Source of the DNA: Geobacter sp. UBA2189
GTDB lineage: Bacteria > Desulfobacterota > Desulfuromonadia > Geobacterales > Pseudopelobacteraceae
DNA length: 64,000 nt
Direction: 5' to 3'
Assembly: GCA_002328035.1 (NCBI GenBank)
Contig: DCVL01000026.1
Location: 1 to 64,000, forward strand
Positions 36,188-44,654 of the stretch are shown piece after piece (the first letter of the stretch is position 1; every line of letters starts with the position of its first letter). The notes below the pieces were generated by a model. It ran no database searches and was not told where the DNA came from. It saw only the letters and a list, made by a program, of their open reading frames with translations. A program made the translations under genes and the position numbers.

Positions 36188-37124
36188 ATATGCAATCGAA
36201 GTTGACAACCTGACCAAGCGCTACGGGGATCTTGTGGCGGTCAATGATATATCGTTCACCGTTCGCACAGGTGAGTTGTTTGCCCTGCTGGGGCCGAATG
36301 GCGCCGGCAAGACCACGACCGTTGAAATCATCGACACGATCCGCACACCAACATCAGGAAAAGTGACCTTGCTTGGCATGGATGTGACAAAGGGAAAACA
36401 GGCTATCGTCAATCGTATAGGTGTCCTTCCCCAAGGGTTCAACTCCTTCGACAGGATAACCGTCAGGGAGACACTGCAGTACTTCTCGCGGCTCTACAGC
36501 CGCAGGAACAGTGATATCGACAGTTTGATAGAGCTGGTGAAGCTCGAAGACAAGGCCAGGGAACAGTACAGGAACCTTTCGGGAGGGTTGAAACAGCGAC
36601 TTGGTATTGCGATTGCGCTCGTGAACGATCCAGAGGTCGTATTCCTCGACGAACCAACGACCGGGCTTGATCCACGGGCGCGGCGCGAGGTGTGGGATGT
36701 CCTGCATGGACTGAAGCAAAAGGGGAAGACGGTTTTTCTGACCACACATTATATGGAGGAAGCGGAGCTTCTGGCAGACACGGTTGCAATTATATCGAAG
36801 GGCACCCTCATTGCGAAGGGAACTCCTGCTGAACTAATTGAAACTACCGCAAATTTTATGGTTCTAACCTTGCAGTCAGTCGATGGAAACGTCATTGAAA
36901 TCATCGCTCAGATGGGTTTTAAACCGGTTATTAGCAACGATAATGCCATTAAAACCAGGGTGCAGCACACGGACGATGTCCAGAAGATCTTGAGCGCCAT
37001 CAAGGATGCCGGGGCGTTTTACCAGAGTCTGGATGTTCGAAAACCGAACCTGGAGGAGGTCTTTCTGAAACTGACCGGCGAAGCGCTCCATGACAGCCAT
37101 GCCGACGGAAGAGGTACGACATGA
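36171..37124 (+). CDS. ABC transporter ATP-binding protein
   Basis: ATPase of 317 residues. Walker A GPNGAGKTTT, signature LSGGLKQRLG, Walker B VVFLDEPTTGLD and switch His in TTHYMEEAE; the C-terminal 90 residues are the extra domain common in DrrA/NodI-type drug and lipid exporters. Pairs with the ABC-2 permease whose gene overlaps by 4 bases. Likely exports the cluster product or its precursor across the inner membrane. Confidence 0.93.
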   Translation: MTHNTEYAIEVDNLTKRYGDLVAVNDISFTVRTGELFALLGPNGAGKTTTVEIIDTIRTPTSGKVTLLGMDVTKGKQAIVNRIGVLPQGFNSFDRITVRETLQYFSRLYSRRNSDIDSLIELVKLEDKAREQYRNLSGGLKQRLGIAIALVNDPEVVFLDEPTTGLDPRARREVWDVLHGLKQKGKTVFLTTHYMEEAELLADTVAIISKGTLIAKGTPAELIETTANFMVLTLQSVDGNVIEIIAQMGFKPVISNDNAIKTRVQHTDDVQKILSAIKDAGAFYQSLDVRKPNLEEVFLKLTGEALHDSHADGRGTT

Positions 37125-38236
37125 GCCTGCGTGTCGTCGTTGCAAATCTCTACGTGAAACTTCTCTGCGTGTACCGCGAGAAGACCACCATGTTTTTCAC
37201 GCTTGCGTTCCCGATCATACTGATACTGCTGTTCGGCACAATTTTCATGAGCCAGGACAATGTGAATTTTCATCTGTCGGTACAGGATCTCGACCAGTCG
37301 AAAACCTCCAAAGAGGCAGTTGAAGCCCTTGAACTAAACGGGAAGTTCAAGATTAGCAGGGTCGATCCTGCCGCTAACGCTGTACAGTACGTCAGGGACA
37401 CCAAGGTGAATCTGGTGCTTGTTATCCCGAAAGGGATGGAACGGTCGCTGTTGCGCAGGAAGTTTTTCAATGACTATACAGCATCGGTCACGGTTACCTA
37501 TGTCTACGACCCCAGCTCTTCTTCCGTGTCCACGAAGATGGATATCCTGAACGGGGTACTTGCCGGAATAAACCAGCAGATCTCCTCTATACCGACGTTC
37601 ATCAAACCGGTTTCAAAATCGATACTGATGACAAAATACCGGTTTATAGAGTATTTCATCCCCGGCATCATCGCCATGGCAGTGATGACGCTGAGCCTGT
37701 TCGGCTCGGTGAACTCGAACACGGAACTGCGGCAAAAGGGTATTATCAGGAAGCTTTCCACGACGCCCATAACCCGCACTGAATGGATACTGTCGGATAT
37801 CCTGTATCAGTTCACCATTGCGGTGGTATCCACGGTTGCAATGCTGCTGGTGAGCTACGCCGTATTTGATGTCAACCTGCATATCAATCCCTGGCTCCCT
37901 GCGTTCATTGCACTTGAGGTCTTTGCTTTTGTTGGCATCGGGATGATCCTGACCCGCTTCACCAAGGAGGCGCAGAGTGCCGCTGCTGCGGCTAACGCCA
38001 TCAGCTTTCCGATGATGTTTCTTTCTGGCAGCTTCTTCCCTATTGAGCTGATGCCTCATTTTCTGCAGACGCTTGCCAGGACACTGCCGCTGTATTACGT
38101 AAACGAGGGTCTCAGGGCGGCTATGATATTTGAAGATACCGCCGCAGCAGTGCGTGACGCAGCGGTCATCGGTGCTTTTGCTGCGGTAGTCTTCATCCTG
38201 GGCATACTTGCCACCAAATGGGAAGAGGGGCAGTGA
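37121..38236 (+). CDS. ABC-2 type permease
   Basis: Membrane protein of 371 residues: one N-terminal helix (MFFTLAFPIILILLFGTIF), a periplasmic domain of about 150 residues, then five helices ending in the ABC-2 pattern (MMFLSGSFFPIELMPHFLQTLARTLPLYYVNEGLRA, key residues SGSFFPIELMP). Partner of the ATPase encoded just upstream. Stop overlaps the next gene. Confidence 0.92.
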   Translation: MSLRVVVANLYVKLLCVYREKTTMFFTLAFPIILILLFGTIFMSQDNVNFHLSVQDLDQSKTSKEAVEALELNGKFKISRVDPAANAVQYVRDTKVNLVLVIPKGMERSLLRRKFFNDYTASVTVTYVYDPSSSSVSTKMDILNGVLAGINQQISSIPTFIKPVSKSILMTKYRFIEYFIPGIIAMAVMTLSLFGSVNSNTELRQKGIIRKLSTTPITRTEWILSDILYQFTIAVVSTVAMLLVSYAVFDVNLHINPWLPAFIALEVFAFVGIGMILTRFTKEAQSAAAAANAISFPMMFLSGSFFPIELMPHFLQTLARTLPLYYVNEGLRAAMIFEDTAAAVRDAAVIGAFAAVVFILGILATKWEEGQ

Positions 38237-40005
38237 CCGCAATGTCCCTGCTCAGCAGCATCACTGGAGCGTCCTGCCCTCGTGTCGCGACCGTTTTGCT
38301 CGTCTCGATGCTCTCGGTCATTAGTGATGCTGTTTTGAGATCCAGGGATTACCGTGCTCTACCGGATTCACGTTCGTTTACCGATATCATGAAGTTTCTG
38401 GGTGCCTTCACCCTGGTCTTTCTCCAACTGTTCGCCCTGTTTTATTTCATTGCTCTCCTTCCGGGACCTCTTCGTGCAATCGCCCTCCTGTTTTCTGTTT
38501 TTCTGGTAATCGTGCAGTTATCCTATTGGCAGACTCTTTCCCAATTCATGACCGGCACCGACCTGTACCTGTCCGTGACCGTCAGCGGCGCCCACCGGAT
38601 TGAAGCGATCCTGAGCTTTTTTAAACCGCAGGTTCTTGTCTATGCCCTCCCGTATCTGCTCATTCTTTCCCTGCTGCTATTCGTGCCTCCGGTATCCGAT
38701 GCCGGAATGACGATAGCTCTCAGTATCCTGTTGCTGCTCTACCTTTTTGTTTCCAATTACGTACTCTTTCGCTTTGTGCCGGAACGCAGCTTTCATCTGA
38801 ATCCCCTGACCTCCTTTTTGCGTGCGATAGCCCAGTGCGCCTTTGAGAGCAGGCAACGATATCAGGGTATTCGAGACAGTCTACCCGCATTTCAGGTTTC
38901 CCAAAGGCCGCTTGACAGCGTCATCTATGTTATCGATGAGTCGGTGCGTGGTAGCAATCTCAGCCTTAATGGCTATCCACGGGCAACAACACCATTTCTT
39001 CAATCGCTGGAAACCGAAGGGCGACTTATAAATCTCGGCATTTGTGTCGCTGCCAGTTCCTTCACACACATCAGTAATGCCTATCTGCTGAGCGGCCACA
39101 ATGAATTTCCTGACACAGATTTTAGAACCAGGAAGAACCCGACCATTTTTGATTACGCAAAAACAATGGGATACGAAACGATCTACATTGATATCAATCG
39201 TGTCTACCTTGCTTCGCTTAAGAAAGCGGCCGGGGATGGCCCGGTGCGATCACTGGACAGCTGGATGAACGAGAACTCATTCGAGGAGCAACAGATTGAT
39301 CTTGAGGTAACAAAGGATAGTGGGGTGGCTCGGGTTCTCAGTGCTATCCTTAATAAAGGTGGTGGCTATTTTATTGTTGTCAACAAAAAGGGGCTTCATT
39401 TTCAGTATTGCAACAACTATCCGGATGATACTGCCTCCACGATCTGGACACCGGTTATGAAAACGTTGGAGTCCATTGACCCCGGACCGACAGGGCGTGA
39501 GAAGCTGGTAAATTCCTATGACAACGGGATCCGTTATCAGGTGGATGAATTTTTCAGGGTGTTTGTTTCCGAAACGACAAATCAGAACTACGTAATTCTA
39601 TACACATCGGACCATGGCCAGACATTGGCCGAGCATGGGCAACGGTACACCCATATGAAGGCTGACCCGGAGATTGTTGATGTGCCGGATTTCCTTGTGT
39701 CCAGTGAGCAGTATGCCAGGCAAGGACTCCTGGATGACATCGAACCCGGCATCCGCGTTTCCCATCTCAACAATTTCGCAACTCTGCTCGATCTGATGGA
39801 GGTGCCGCTAGCGTTGAGAGTCCGTTCATACGAAAAATCCATTTTTGCCTTAACCACCGGGGACAACAGTGACCGCTGCTATATGAGCGGTTCTCTGCAC
39901 GGATCAGGGGATTATACACTGCATAGCATACCGACACCACCGGGTGACGGGTGGGGCCATTCTTTGCCTGTTGGAGCAGTACCAGGGAGTAGCAATGAAC
40001 ATTAA
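38233..40005 (+). CDS. Sulfatase-fold phosphoethanolamine-transferase-like protein
   Basis: About 590 residues: four to five N-terminal membrane helices, then a periplasmic alkaline-phosphatase fold. IYVIDESVRGSNLSLNGYPR followed by ATTPFL and LYTSDHGQTLAEHG are metal-site signatures of EptA/CptA-type transferases, which move phosphoethanolamine or a similar headgroup from phospholipid to lipid acceptors; the nucleophile is a Thr or Ser in AASSFTHISNAY. It may add the polar headgroup to the cluster lipid (inference). The start is uncertain: GTG at 38233 is 3-5 bases after GAGGGGCA, ATG at 38242 and ATG at 38218 are alternatives. Confidence 0.82.
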   Translation: MTAMSLLSSITGASCPRVATVLLVSMLSVISDAVLRSRDYRALPDSRSFTDIMKFLGAFTLVFLQLFALFYFIALLPGPLRAIALLFSVFLVIVQLSYWQTLSQFMTGTDLYLSVTVSGAHRIEAILSFFKPQVLVYALPYLLILSLLLFVPPVSDAGMTIALSILLLLYLFVSNYVLFRFVPERSFHLNPLTSFLRAIAQCAFESRQRYQGIRDSLPAFQVSQRPLDSVIYVIDESVRGSNLSLNGYPRATTPFLQSLETEGRLINLGICVAASSFTHISNAYLLSGHNEFPDTDFRTRKNPTIFDYAKTMGYETIYIDINRVYLASLKKAAGDGPVRSLDSWMNENSFEEQQIDLEVTKDSGVARVLSAILNKGGGYFIVVNKKGLHFQYCNNYPDDTASTIWTPVMKTLESIDPGPTGREKLVNSYDNGIRYQVDEFFRVFVSETTNQNYVILYTSDHGQTLAEHGQRYTHMKADPEIVDVPDFLVSSEQYARQGLLDDIEPGIRVSHLNNFATLLDLMEVPLALRVRSYEKSIFALTTGDNSDRCYMSGSLHGSGDYTLHSIPTPPGDGWGHSLPVGAVPGSSNEH

Positions 40006-41347
40006 ACTTATCGCACCGAGTTTGCATCATGAAGATATGTTATCGACACCTTTCAAACTGCAGAGGGTAAATCTTCCGCTTTTGGCGGCACTTACACCGC
40101 CAGGGCACACGATTACGATTGTCGAGGAAGCATTTGCACCTGATGACATCGATCAGGATGTTGATCTGGTGGGTATTACCGTCCTGACTGAACTTGCGCT
40201 GAGAGCGTATGAGATTGGCGACGCCTATCGAAAGAAGGGGGTGAAAGTGGTGATGGGGGGAATTCACCCCACGATACTTCCTGAAGAAGCCCTGGAGCAT
40301 GCCGATGCAGTTGTCGTGGGAGAAGCTGAAGGCGTATGGGGGCAGCTTGTTGCGGATGCCGAATTGAATCAGATGAAGAGAATCTATCAATCCGATACGG
40401 CAGCCAATCTCGATTGTCTGCCGATGCCGCAGCGGAATCTTTTGCCCGGTAGTCACTATCAGGGGCGACTTCCCATGCCGATCGGCGTAGAAACCTCCCG
40501 CGGGTGTCCTTACGATTGCGAATTCTGCTGCATTGGCCAGACCTTGGGACAACGCTATCGAGTCAGGCCGGTTCATGAGGTAATTGCCGAGATAGCATCC
40601 ATTGCATCCCGTGATCTTTTCTTCGTTGATGATGCGCTTGGATTGAACCGGGAATCTGCAAAAAAACTCTTTACGGAAATGATACCGCTTGGAAAACGTT
40701 GGCTGGCACAAGGAACCGTTTCATTGGCTGAAGATCTGGAACTGCTGGGATTGATGAAACGTGCGGGGTGTATGGGGCTTTTGGTCGGATTTGAATCGGT
40801 ACAGAAAGACACTCAGGATGACGTGAATAAAATTAAAAATTTGAAGATCGGCTATGATGAGGCCATGCATCGATTCCATAACGAAGGTTTCGGTATTCTG
40901 GGCTGCTTCGTGTTCGGGTTTGATTTTGAAAACAAGGGTCTGTTCGATCAGACCCTTGAGTTTATCATGAGAAGTCATATGGATTGCGTCCAGCTCAGGA
41001 TTCTCACCCCGTATCCAGGTACCCGTTTATACAAGCGCCTTAAAAGCGAAGACAGGTTGTTTGATCACGATTGGTGGCTCCACGGGCATCCTCCGGATAC
41101 CCTTCTGTATCAGCCACTTGGAATGACGGCTGATGAACTGATCAGTGGTTTTGTCCGTTTGAACAGACAAGTCTATTCAATTGGCGCAATGACAAAACGA
41201 TTCTTTGGCATGACCCCCTGGAAGCGAACGCTATTTGGCTGTCTTGTGTATGCAGGGATCAATCTTTCTACGCGAAAACGTTATTTCAAGAGTCTGAAAA
41301 ATCCACAGCCGTTTTCCGGCGCTTCTCTTGCCTGTGTAACAGGGTAG
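39995..41347 (+). CDS. B12-binding-domain radical SAM enzyme
   Basis: Enzyme of 450 residues. Residues about 1-140 are a cobalamin-binding Rossmann domain (VDLVGITVLTELALRAYEIG, VVMGGIHPTILPEEAL, DAVVVGEAEG; no DxHxxG, as in BchE/HpnP relatives), then a radical SAM core with Cys171, Cys175 and Cys178 in CPYDCEFC. Family members methylate or cyclise inactive carbon centres; here it may decorate the lipid chain. ATG at 39995 with GGGAG upstream; it overlaps the previous gene by 11 bases. Last gene of the cluster. Confidence 0.88.
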   Translation: MNIKLIAPSLHHEDMLSTPFKLQRVNLPLLAALTPPGHTITIVEEAFAPDDIDQDVDLVGITVLTELALRAYEIGDAYRKKGVKVVMGGIHPTILPEEALEHADAVVVGEAEGVWGQLVADAELNQMKRIYQSDTAANLDCLPMPQRNLLPGSHYQGRLPMPIGVETSRGCPYDCEFCCIGQTLGQRYRVRPVHEVIAEIASIASRDLFFVDDALGLNRESAKKLFTEMIPLGKRWLAQGTVSLAEDLELLGLMKRAGCMGLLVGFESVQKDTQDDVNKIKNLKIGYDEAMHRFHNEGFGILGCFVFGFDFENKGLFDQTLEFIMRSHMDCVQLRILTPYPGTRLYKRLKSEDRLFDHDWWLHGHPPDTLLYQPLGMTADELISGFVRLNRQVYSIGAMTKRFFGMTPWKRTLFGCLVYAGINLSTRKRYFKSLKNPQPFSGASLACVTG

Positions 41348-41442
41348 AGCCAGTCGACATGGTAATGGGGTAACGTCAAAGTGATTGTTAGTGAGGATTG
41401 CATTCTCATCCTGGAGTACGTAGAACGCATTTAGGTGTCGTA

Positions 41443-41862
41443 ATGAAAACAATCTTCAATTTGTTGTTTTTTACCAAGTATCTATTATCAATACTCGTGG
41501 GATGCACCCTGTTATTTGCAACGACCAGCTTCGTTGCCGCTGAAGACTGTGTGCTCTACGTTGGCGTACAAGAAAGATGCTTCCCGGGGAGGCCTTTGCC
41601 GCAAGCAGTGATTACATCAACAAACCAAGACAACAACAATAAATACATCAATATTACCGACATATTCGGGAATTGTGCCGTTATCTTGCCGGAAGCAAGT
41701 AGTTATGTAGTGGAAGTTAAAGCTGACGGATATACCACAACGACTCTTACAACAAAGAATCATTGCACGGCTATTCAGGCTACTCTTGATTTCTATCTGT
41801 TCTTGGCAGGCACGACTGCGTGCCCTGTCTATGTGCTACCTCCTCGCCTGCCTGACAGATAG
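41443..41862 (+). CDS. Small exported protein with carboxypeptidase-regulatory-like fold
   Basis: Secreted protein of 139 residues: signal peptide to about residue 33 (ATTSFVAAED), then one domain with SNYVVEVKADGYTT-type strands, here seen as SSYVVEVKADGYTTTTLTT, as in CarboxypepD_reg/transthyretin-like beta sandwiches. Four cysteines in the mature part may form disulphides. AGGTG lies ahead of the ATG at 41443. About 95 bases after the radical SAM gene, with no shared features, so probably a separate unit. Function unknown. Confidence 0.55.
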   Translation: MKTIFNLLFFTKYLLSILVGCTLLFATTSFVAAEDCVLYVGVQERCFPGRPLPQAVITSTNQDNNNKYINITDIFGNCAVILPEASSYVVEVKADGYTTTTLTTKNHCTAIQATLDFYLFLAGTTACPVYVLPPRLPDR

Positions 41863-41924
41863 GTGGGCATTGTCAGTATCGGATTTTGATCAGGTAGTGA
41901 ACTAGAGTGAAAAAACATGACTGT

Positions 41925-41984
41925 TATACCAGCGGTATGAAAGTACTCGTTAACGGAGGACTCAATCATTCAGAGCTTGATGGA
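41925..41984 (+). pseudogene. Relic of alpha-glucan (glycogen) phosphorylase
   Basis: Twenty codons read YTSGMKVLVNGGLNHSELDG, nearly identical to the strongly conserved C-terminal TSGMKVLVNGGLNLSELDG of bacterial alpha-glucan phosphorylases. Neither side continues the family sequence, so only this fragment of a decayed gene remains. There is no evidence that it is translated. Confidence 0.65.
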
Positions 41985-42079
41985 GATACGGCAAGCGCTG
42001 TTTCAATTTTAGGATATATCAGGAATGACAATTTACCGGCTGAATATCAGCACGCATCAATCAAGTTGACTGCTCTCGC

Positions 42080-42367
42080 TCATTTGACATTGACGATGGC
42101 ATCATGTAAATCAGTTCTAACTTCATCCCAAACATCATCACTCCCTTCTTTCATCTCCCGCCAGATAGTATCACTGGCAGCCCCTATTTCTTGCAGCTTC
42201 AGTTCAACAACCTGCCGCTGACGCAGCAGGTTGTCTATCTCCTGGCAGTATTCGGCTTTCAACTCTGCTACAGCGTTGTCAGCCTTGTAGTTGAGGATAT
42301 CCAGTTGCCTGTCCCATTGCACCAGCTGTGCTGAGAGCTTTTCGACATACTCCGCTTTTCTGCCCAT
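42080..42367 (-). CDS. Coiled-coil protein, sll1863-like stress family
   Basis: Soluble protein of 95 residues, nearly all helix, opening MGRKAEYVEKLSAQLVQWDRQ and rich in Glu, Leu, Gln and Asp, like the sll1863 family of small stress proteins. AAGGAGG 9 bases upstream fixes the ATG at 42367 instead of an upstream in-frame ATG. Last of five small genes read leftward from the sigma-54 promoter at 43670. Confidence 0.7.
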   Translation of the reverse strand: MGRKAEYVEKLSAQLVQWDRQLDILNYKADNAVAELKAEYCQEIDNLLRQRQVVELKLQEIGAASDTIWREMKEGSDDVWDEVRTDLHDAIVNVK

Positions 42368-42432
42368 GCGAGTTTCCTCCTTCGTCCAAAGCTCCATGTT
42401 TAGGGAATGACATACGTAGTAGTCCAGCCCCT

Positions 42433-42645
42433 TCACTTTCCTATGCGAATCGACGAGATGTTACCGATGAGTCCGAAGACACTCAATAGCCATATAATCA
42501 CAGCAATAACCACGACTACATTCAAAATTCTTTTGATGGTAGACTGCATCGGTATGTAGCTGTTAATCACCCACAGGACTAACCCAACGATAACCAGAAC
42601 AATTACTAATTGAATTGAATAAGCGGCATCTGCTCCTCCTGTCAT
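42433..42645 (-). CDS. Small two-helix membrane protein, Thivi_2564-like
   Basis: Protein of 70 residues with two hydrophobic helices (IQLVIVLVIVGLVLWVI and ILNVVVVIAVIIWLLSVFGL) separated by NSYIPMQSTIKR, the pattern of the Thivi_2564 membrane family. Function unknown. Its start is poorly defined: the first ATG overlaps the run AGGAGGAG, which could instead serve a start a few codons in. Member of the small stress-gene operon. Confidence 0.65.
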   Translation of the reverse strand: MTGGADAAYSIQLVIVLVIVGLVLWVINSYIPMQSTIKRILNVVVVIAVIIWLLSVFGLIGNISSIRIGK

Positions 42646-42666
42646 TTGAGTTCCGCTGGAACAAAA

Positions 42667-42936
42667 TCAGCGTGGCGGTGCAGATGAGGGAACAACGACA
42701 ATAGTATCGCCACCCTTTTTGCCTTCAACGCCTGTCATTCCGGGTGCACCGGTTTCACCTTTTCCCGCAGGAGCCCCGGTCGCTCCTTGTGGTCCGGCAG
42801 GTCCAGGCGGTCCGGGAACAGGAACGGTTACAACAGTTGCAGGTGGCGCAGCAGGCGCCACCACCGGCTGTCGTTCACAGGCGCTTAAAGCTAACGCTGA
42901 CACTGCTGCTGCAACAACTACGAGCGAATATTTCAT
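42667..42936 (-). CDS. Lipoprotein with collagen-like Gly-X-Y repeat
   Basis: Lipoprotein of 89 residues with lipobox LALSAC (Cys 20). The mature part is Pro/Ala/Val-rich, then residues about 42-72 carry Gly-X-Y triplets (GPPGPAGPQGATGAP, GETGAPGMTGVEG), interrupted once at GAPAGKGE. Ten or so triplets are short for a stable triple helix but typical of tiny envelope lipoproteins. GGAGAAAC precedes the ATG. In the small stress-gene operon. Confidence 0.75.
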   Translation of the reverse strand: MKYSLVVVAAAVSALALSACERQPVVAPAAPPATVVTVPVPGPPGPAGPQGATGAPAGKGETGAPGMTGVEGKKGGDTIVVVPSSAPPR

Positions 42937-43018
42937 GATGTTTCTCCTTTGTGCCTGCCATTATCTGAGCGCGGGATTGCGCACAGTGATTCAGACGTAT
43001 CAACCAGTTGTACAGCCC

Positions 43019-43174
43019 CTAGAGCCGCCCCATAAGCAGCAGGACGAGCAGGATCAACAAAATCAGGCCAAGCCCGCCACTTGGGTAGAAACCCCACTGC
43101 TTGCTGTGAGGCCACGTGGGCAGTGCGCCAATAAGCATCAAAATTATGATGACGATTAAAATAGTACCTATCAT
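43019..43174 (-). CDS. DUF3309 small membrane protein
   Basis: Fifty-one residues: helix IGTILIVIIILMLIGALPTWPHSK, then GFYPSGGLGLILLILLVLLLMGRL, here quoted by its conserved WP-x-W-x-YPSGGLG core, typical of DUF3309. Function unknown, often in stress loci. AAAAAAGGAGAC lies just upstream of the ATG at 43174, making this start better than the in-frame ATG at 43201. Confidence 0.82.
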   Translation of the reverse strand: MIGTILIVIIILMLIGALPTWPHSKQWGFYPSGGLGLILLILLVLLLMGRL

Positions 43175-43271
43175 AACGTGTCTCCTTTTTTCGGCAGGCA
43201 TTCCCGTCGGTTGCCTGCAGCAGTCCTGAAACCTGTCCGTAAAACCGATGGGAGGATCTCTTTGGTGGACA

Positions 43272-43514
43272 CTATCTGTCGCATCTACTATTGCTCCAGG
43301 TGTGCTGATTTTTTTCGGCTTCCCCGGTCATCGATCTGGCCTGGGTTACAATAGACCGTAGCTTTTGCGGGTTCATTCCCGCAATGTTCTCTAACCCTTT
43401 TTTCTCTGCAGCAGCAACTTTGGCAATTGTGTTATAGCTGGCTTCTGCCAGGCGCCGCGACAGAATTTTACCTATCCCTTTTAGTTTCTGCAGATCTTTC
43501 ATTTGATTCTTCAT
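43272..43514 (-). CDS. Helix-hairpin-helix protein
   Basis: Protein of 80 residues with one or two HhH motifs: LQKLKGIGKILSRRLAEASY and LENIAGMNPQKLRSIVTQA, each with the hairpin hG-h-G pattern (GIG, AGM). Resembles DUF4332 or the HhH end of ribosomal S13/topoisomerase-type modules and may bind DNA non-specifically. GAGGAGG is 5 bases before the ATG. First gene of the small stress-gene operon, about 130 bases from its sigma-54 promoter start. Confidence 0.7.
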   Translation of the reverse strand: MKNQMKDLQKLKGIGKILSRRLAEASYNTIAKVAAAEKKGLENIAGMNPQKLRSIVTQARSMTGEAEKNQHTWSNSRCDR

Positions 43515-43655
43515 GACATCCTCCTCTGGTAGCCTTGATTATGCATACATGGTTCTTGTTACACAACGATATGCATCAATATTAGATGGTCGAAAGTGTT
43601 AAACCGGCTGATTTCGGCTCAACGCACATCATCTTCAGGTATGCGATACGGAAAC

Positions 43656-43670
43656 GCAACTTGCGTGCCG
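43656..43670 (-). promoter_or_regulatory. Sigma-54 promoter of small stress-gene operon
   Basis: On the minus strand the sequence is CGGCACGCAAGTTGC, GG-N10-GC, matching the consensus except the first base. Transcription would begin near 43644 and read the HhH, DUF3309, collagen-like, Thivi_2564-like and sll1863-like genes. Confidence 0.8.
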
Positions 43671-43752
43671 ATGAAAACAGTCTGGCAGCAGTAATTCAAC
43701 TATATGATTTTTTTGCCATAAATTATAATTATGCGGTGTGAGGTAAAATACT

Positions 43753-43811
43753 CGTCAATGTAAATCTGTACTCTTTGGCACAACTGTCATATATGGCAGC
43801 CCGTGCAGGTA
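43753..43811. repeat. Repeated promoter-upstream element, copy A
   Basis: About 59 bases (CGTCAATGTAAATC...CGTGCAGGTAT) recur with few changes at 45065-45122. Each copy contains one enhancer-like palindrome and each is followed, about 128 bases away on the minus strand, by a nearly identical sigma-54 promoter. Confidence 0.85.
43784..43799. promoter_or_regulatory. Enhancer-like site 3
   Basis: CTGTCATATATGGCAG is a 16-base palindrome with one mismatched pair, centred about 128 bases upstream of the sigma-54 promoter at 43670. Confidence 0.75.
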
Positions 43812-43865
43812 TCGAAATGTTCAGCTTTTATGTAATTGAGCATACAATGATATTTTTTGGGAGAG

Positions 43866-43909
43866 CTGGAAAGAGAGGGGTGACCAAAAGGTCACCCCTC
43901 TCTTTCCAG
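43866..43909. terminator. Twenty-base-pair perfect hairpin, probable bidirectional terminator
   Basis: CTGGAAAGAGAGGGGTGACC pairs perfectly with 43890-43909 around an AAAA/TTTT loop. If the core GAGAGGGGTGACC stem is taken, short A and T runs flank it on both strands. It lies 53 bases after the stop of the CheB gene. Confidence 0.7.
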
Positions 43910-43961
43910 ATTCTTGCTCACTCTGAGAGTAGTCACTTTTACACCGGAGACTTATTCCCCT

Positions 43962-44546
43962 TCACTCTTCGTGGGCAATTCGTACAATTTCTTTGGCGAT
44001 GTCCTCAGGTGAAAGGATAAAATCTATATTGCCGCTTGCTATTGCGCTCTCCGGCATATCGGGTTGAACGGCAGTTTCGGGCTTCTGGGCAAAGGTAATA
44101 CCGCCGACTTCTTTTATGCCCTGCAACGCTGCGGCACCATCACCATCAAAACCGGATACAATGACCGCAATAAGCTTACCGTCCCAGTTCTCCGTCAGGG
44201 AACGCATGAAAACCGTAATCACGTCGGGCCATCCCCTGGGCTTTGATATCGGTTTGAGATGAAATTCTCCATCAAGAACGTGCAAATCGCGCTTTTCCGG
44301 GATGATGAACAGATGATTGGGTTCGATGTCCAATCTTTCCGTGATCAGTTCCACCGGCATCTTCGTGTAGTGCGGAAGAATCTCGTGGAGCAGGGTGGCT
44401 ACGGTTCTCAGATGATTGACGATTACGATGGCAACGCCCATATCGGCCGGCAGATGTTTTAATAAACGGGTATAGGCATCGAGGCCACCAGCTGAACCGC
44501 CGACGCAAACGATAGGGAAGTCTTTTGCATCACTCCTGGATTTCAT
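43962..44546 (-). CDS. Stand-alone CheB-type methylesterase domain
   Basis: Protein of about 194 residues made only of the CheB catalytic domain, with no receiver domain. Catalytic triad positions: Ser in VGGSAGGLDA, His in IVNHL, Asp in VSGFDGDGAAA. It would remove methyl groups from glutamates of chemoreceptor-like proteins or, as proposed for similar orphan domains, act with a CheR partner. A CheB-CheR fusion is encoded at 58221-60848, so the two may share a target. ATG at 44546 is 9 bases after GGAG; ATG at 44552 is an alternative. Confidence 0.85.
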   Translation of the reverse strand: MKSRSDAKDFPIVCVGGSAGGLDAYTRLLKHLPADMGVAIVIVNHLRTVATLLHEILPHYTKMPVELITERLDIEPNHLFIIPEKRDLHVLDGEFHLKPISKPRGWPDVITVFMRSLTENWDGKLIAVIVSGFDGDGAAALQGIKEVGGITFAQKPETAVQPDMPESAIASGNIDFILSPEDIAKEIVRIAHEE

Positions 44547-44654
44547 GTGCATTCACTCCGCAGACAAGAATTTGCTGCCAATAGTTCACTGCATCTTAGG
44601 TATTGGACACATACCCCTGATAGAGGGTGACTCAGGCTTGTTGTGTGCGATCGC

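Larger units (their letters stand above)
43515..43961. other. Regulatory gap between CheB and small-gene operon
   Basis: No gene is supported in these 447 bases. They hold a leftward sigma-54 promoter, its enhancer-like site and a strong hairpin, listed separately. Confidence 0.7.

Noticed and set aside
41907..42221. Open frame of 104 codons rightward across 41907-42221
   Set aside because: Only the 20-codon phosphorylase relic has recognisable sequence; the rest lies antisense to a better-supported coiled-coil gene with a good RBS.
43777..43790. TTGGCACAACTGTC as a sigma-54 promoter
   Set aside because: Has the -24 GG but no GC at the required distance.
43740..43910. A small RNA running rightward from the palindrome at 43784 to the hairpin at 43866
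   Set aside because: No sigma-70 boxes are visible, and the palindrome is better explained as the enhancer of the leftward sigma-54 promoter at 43670, with the hairpin ending the CheB transcript.
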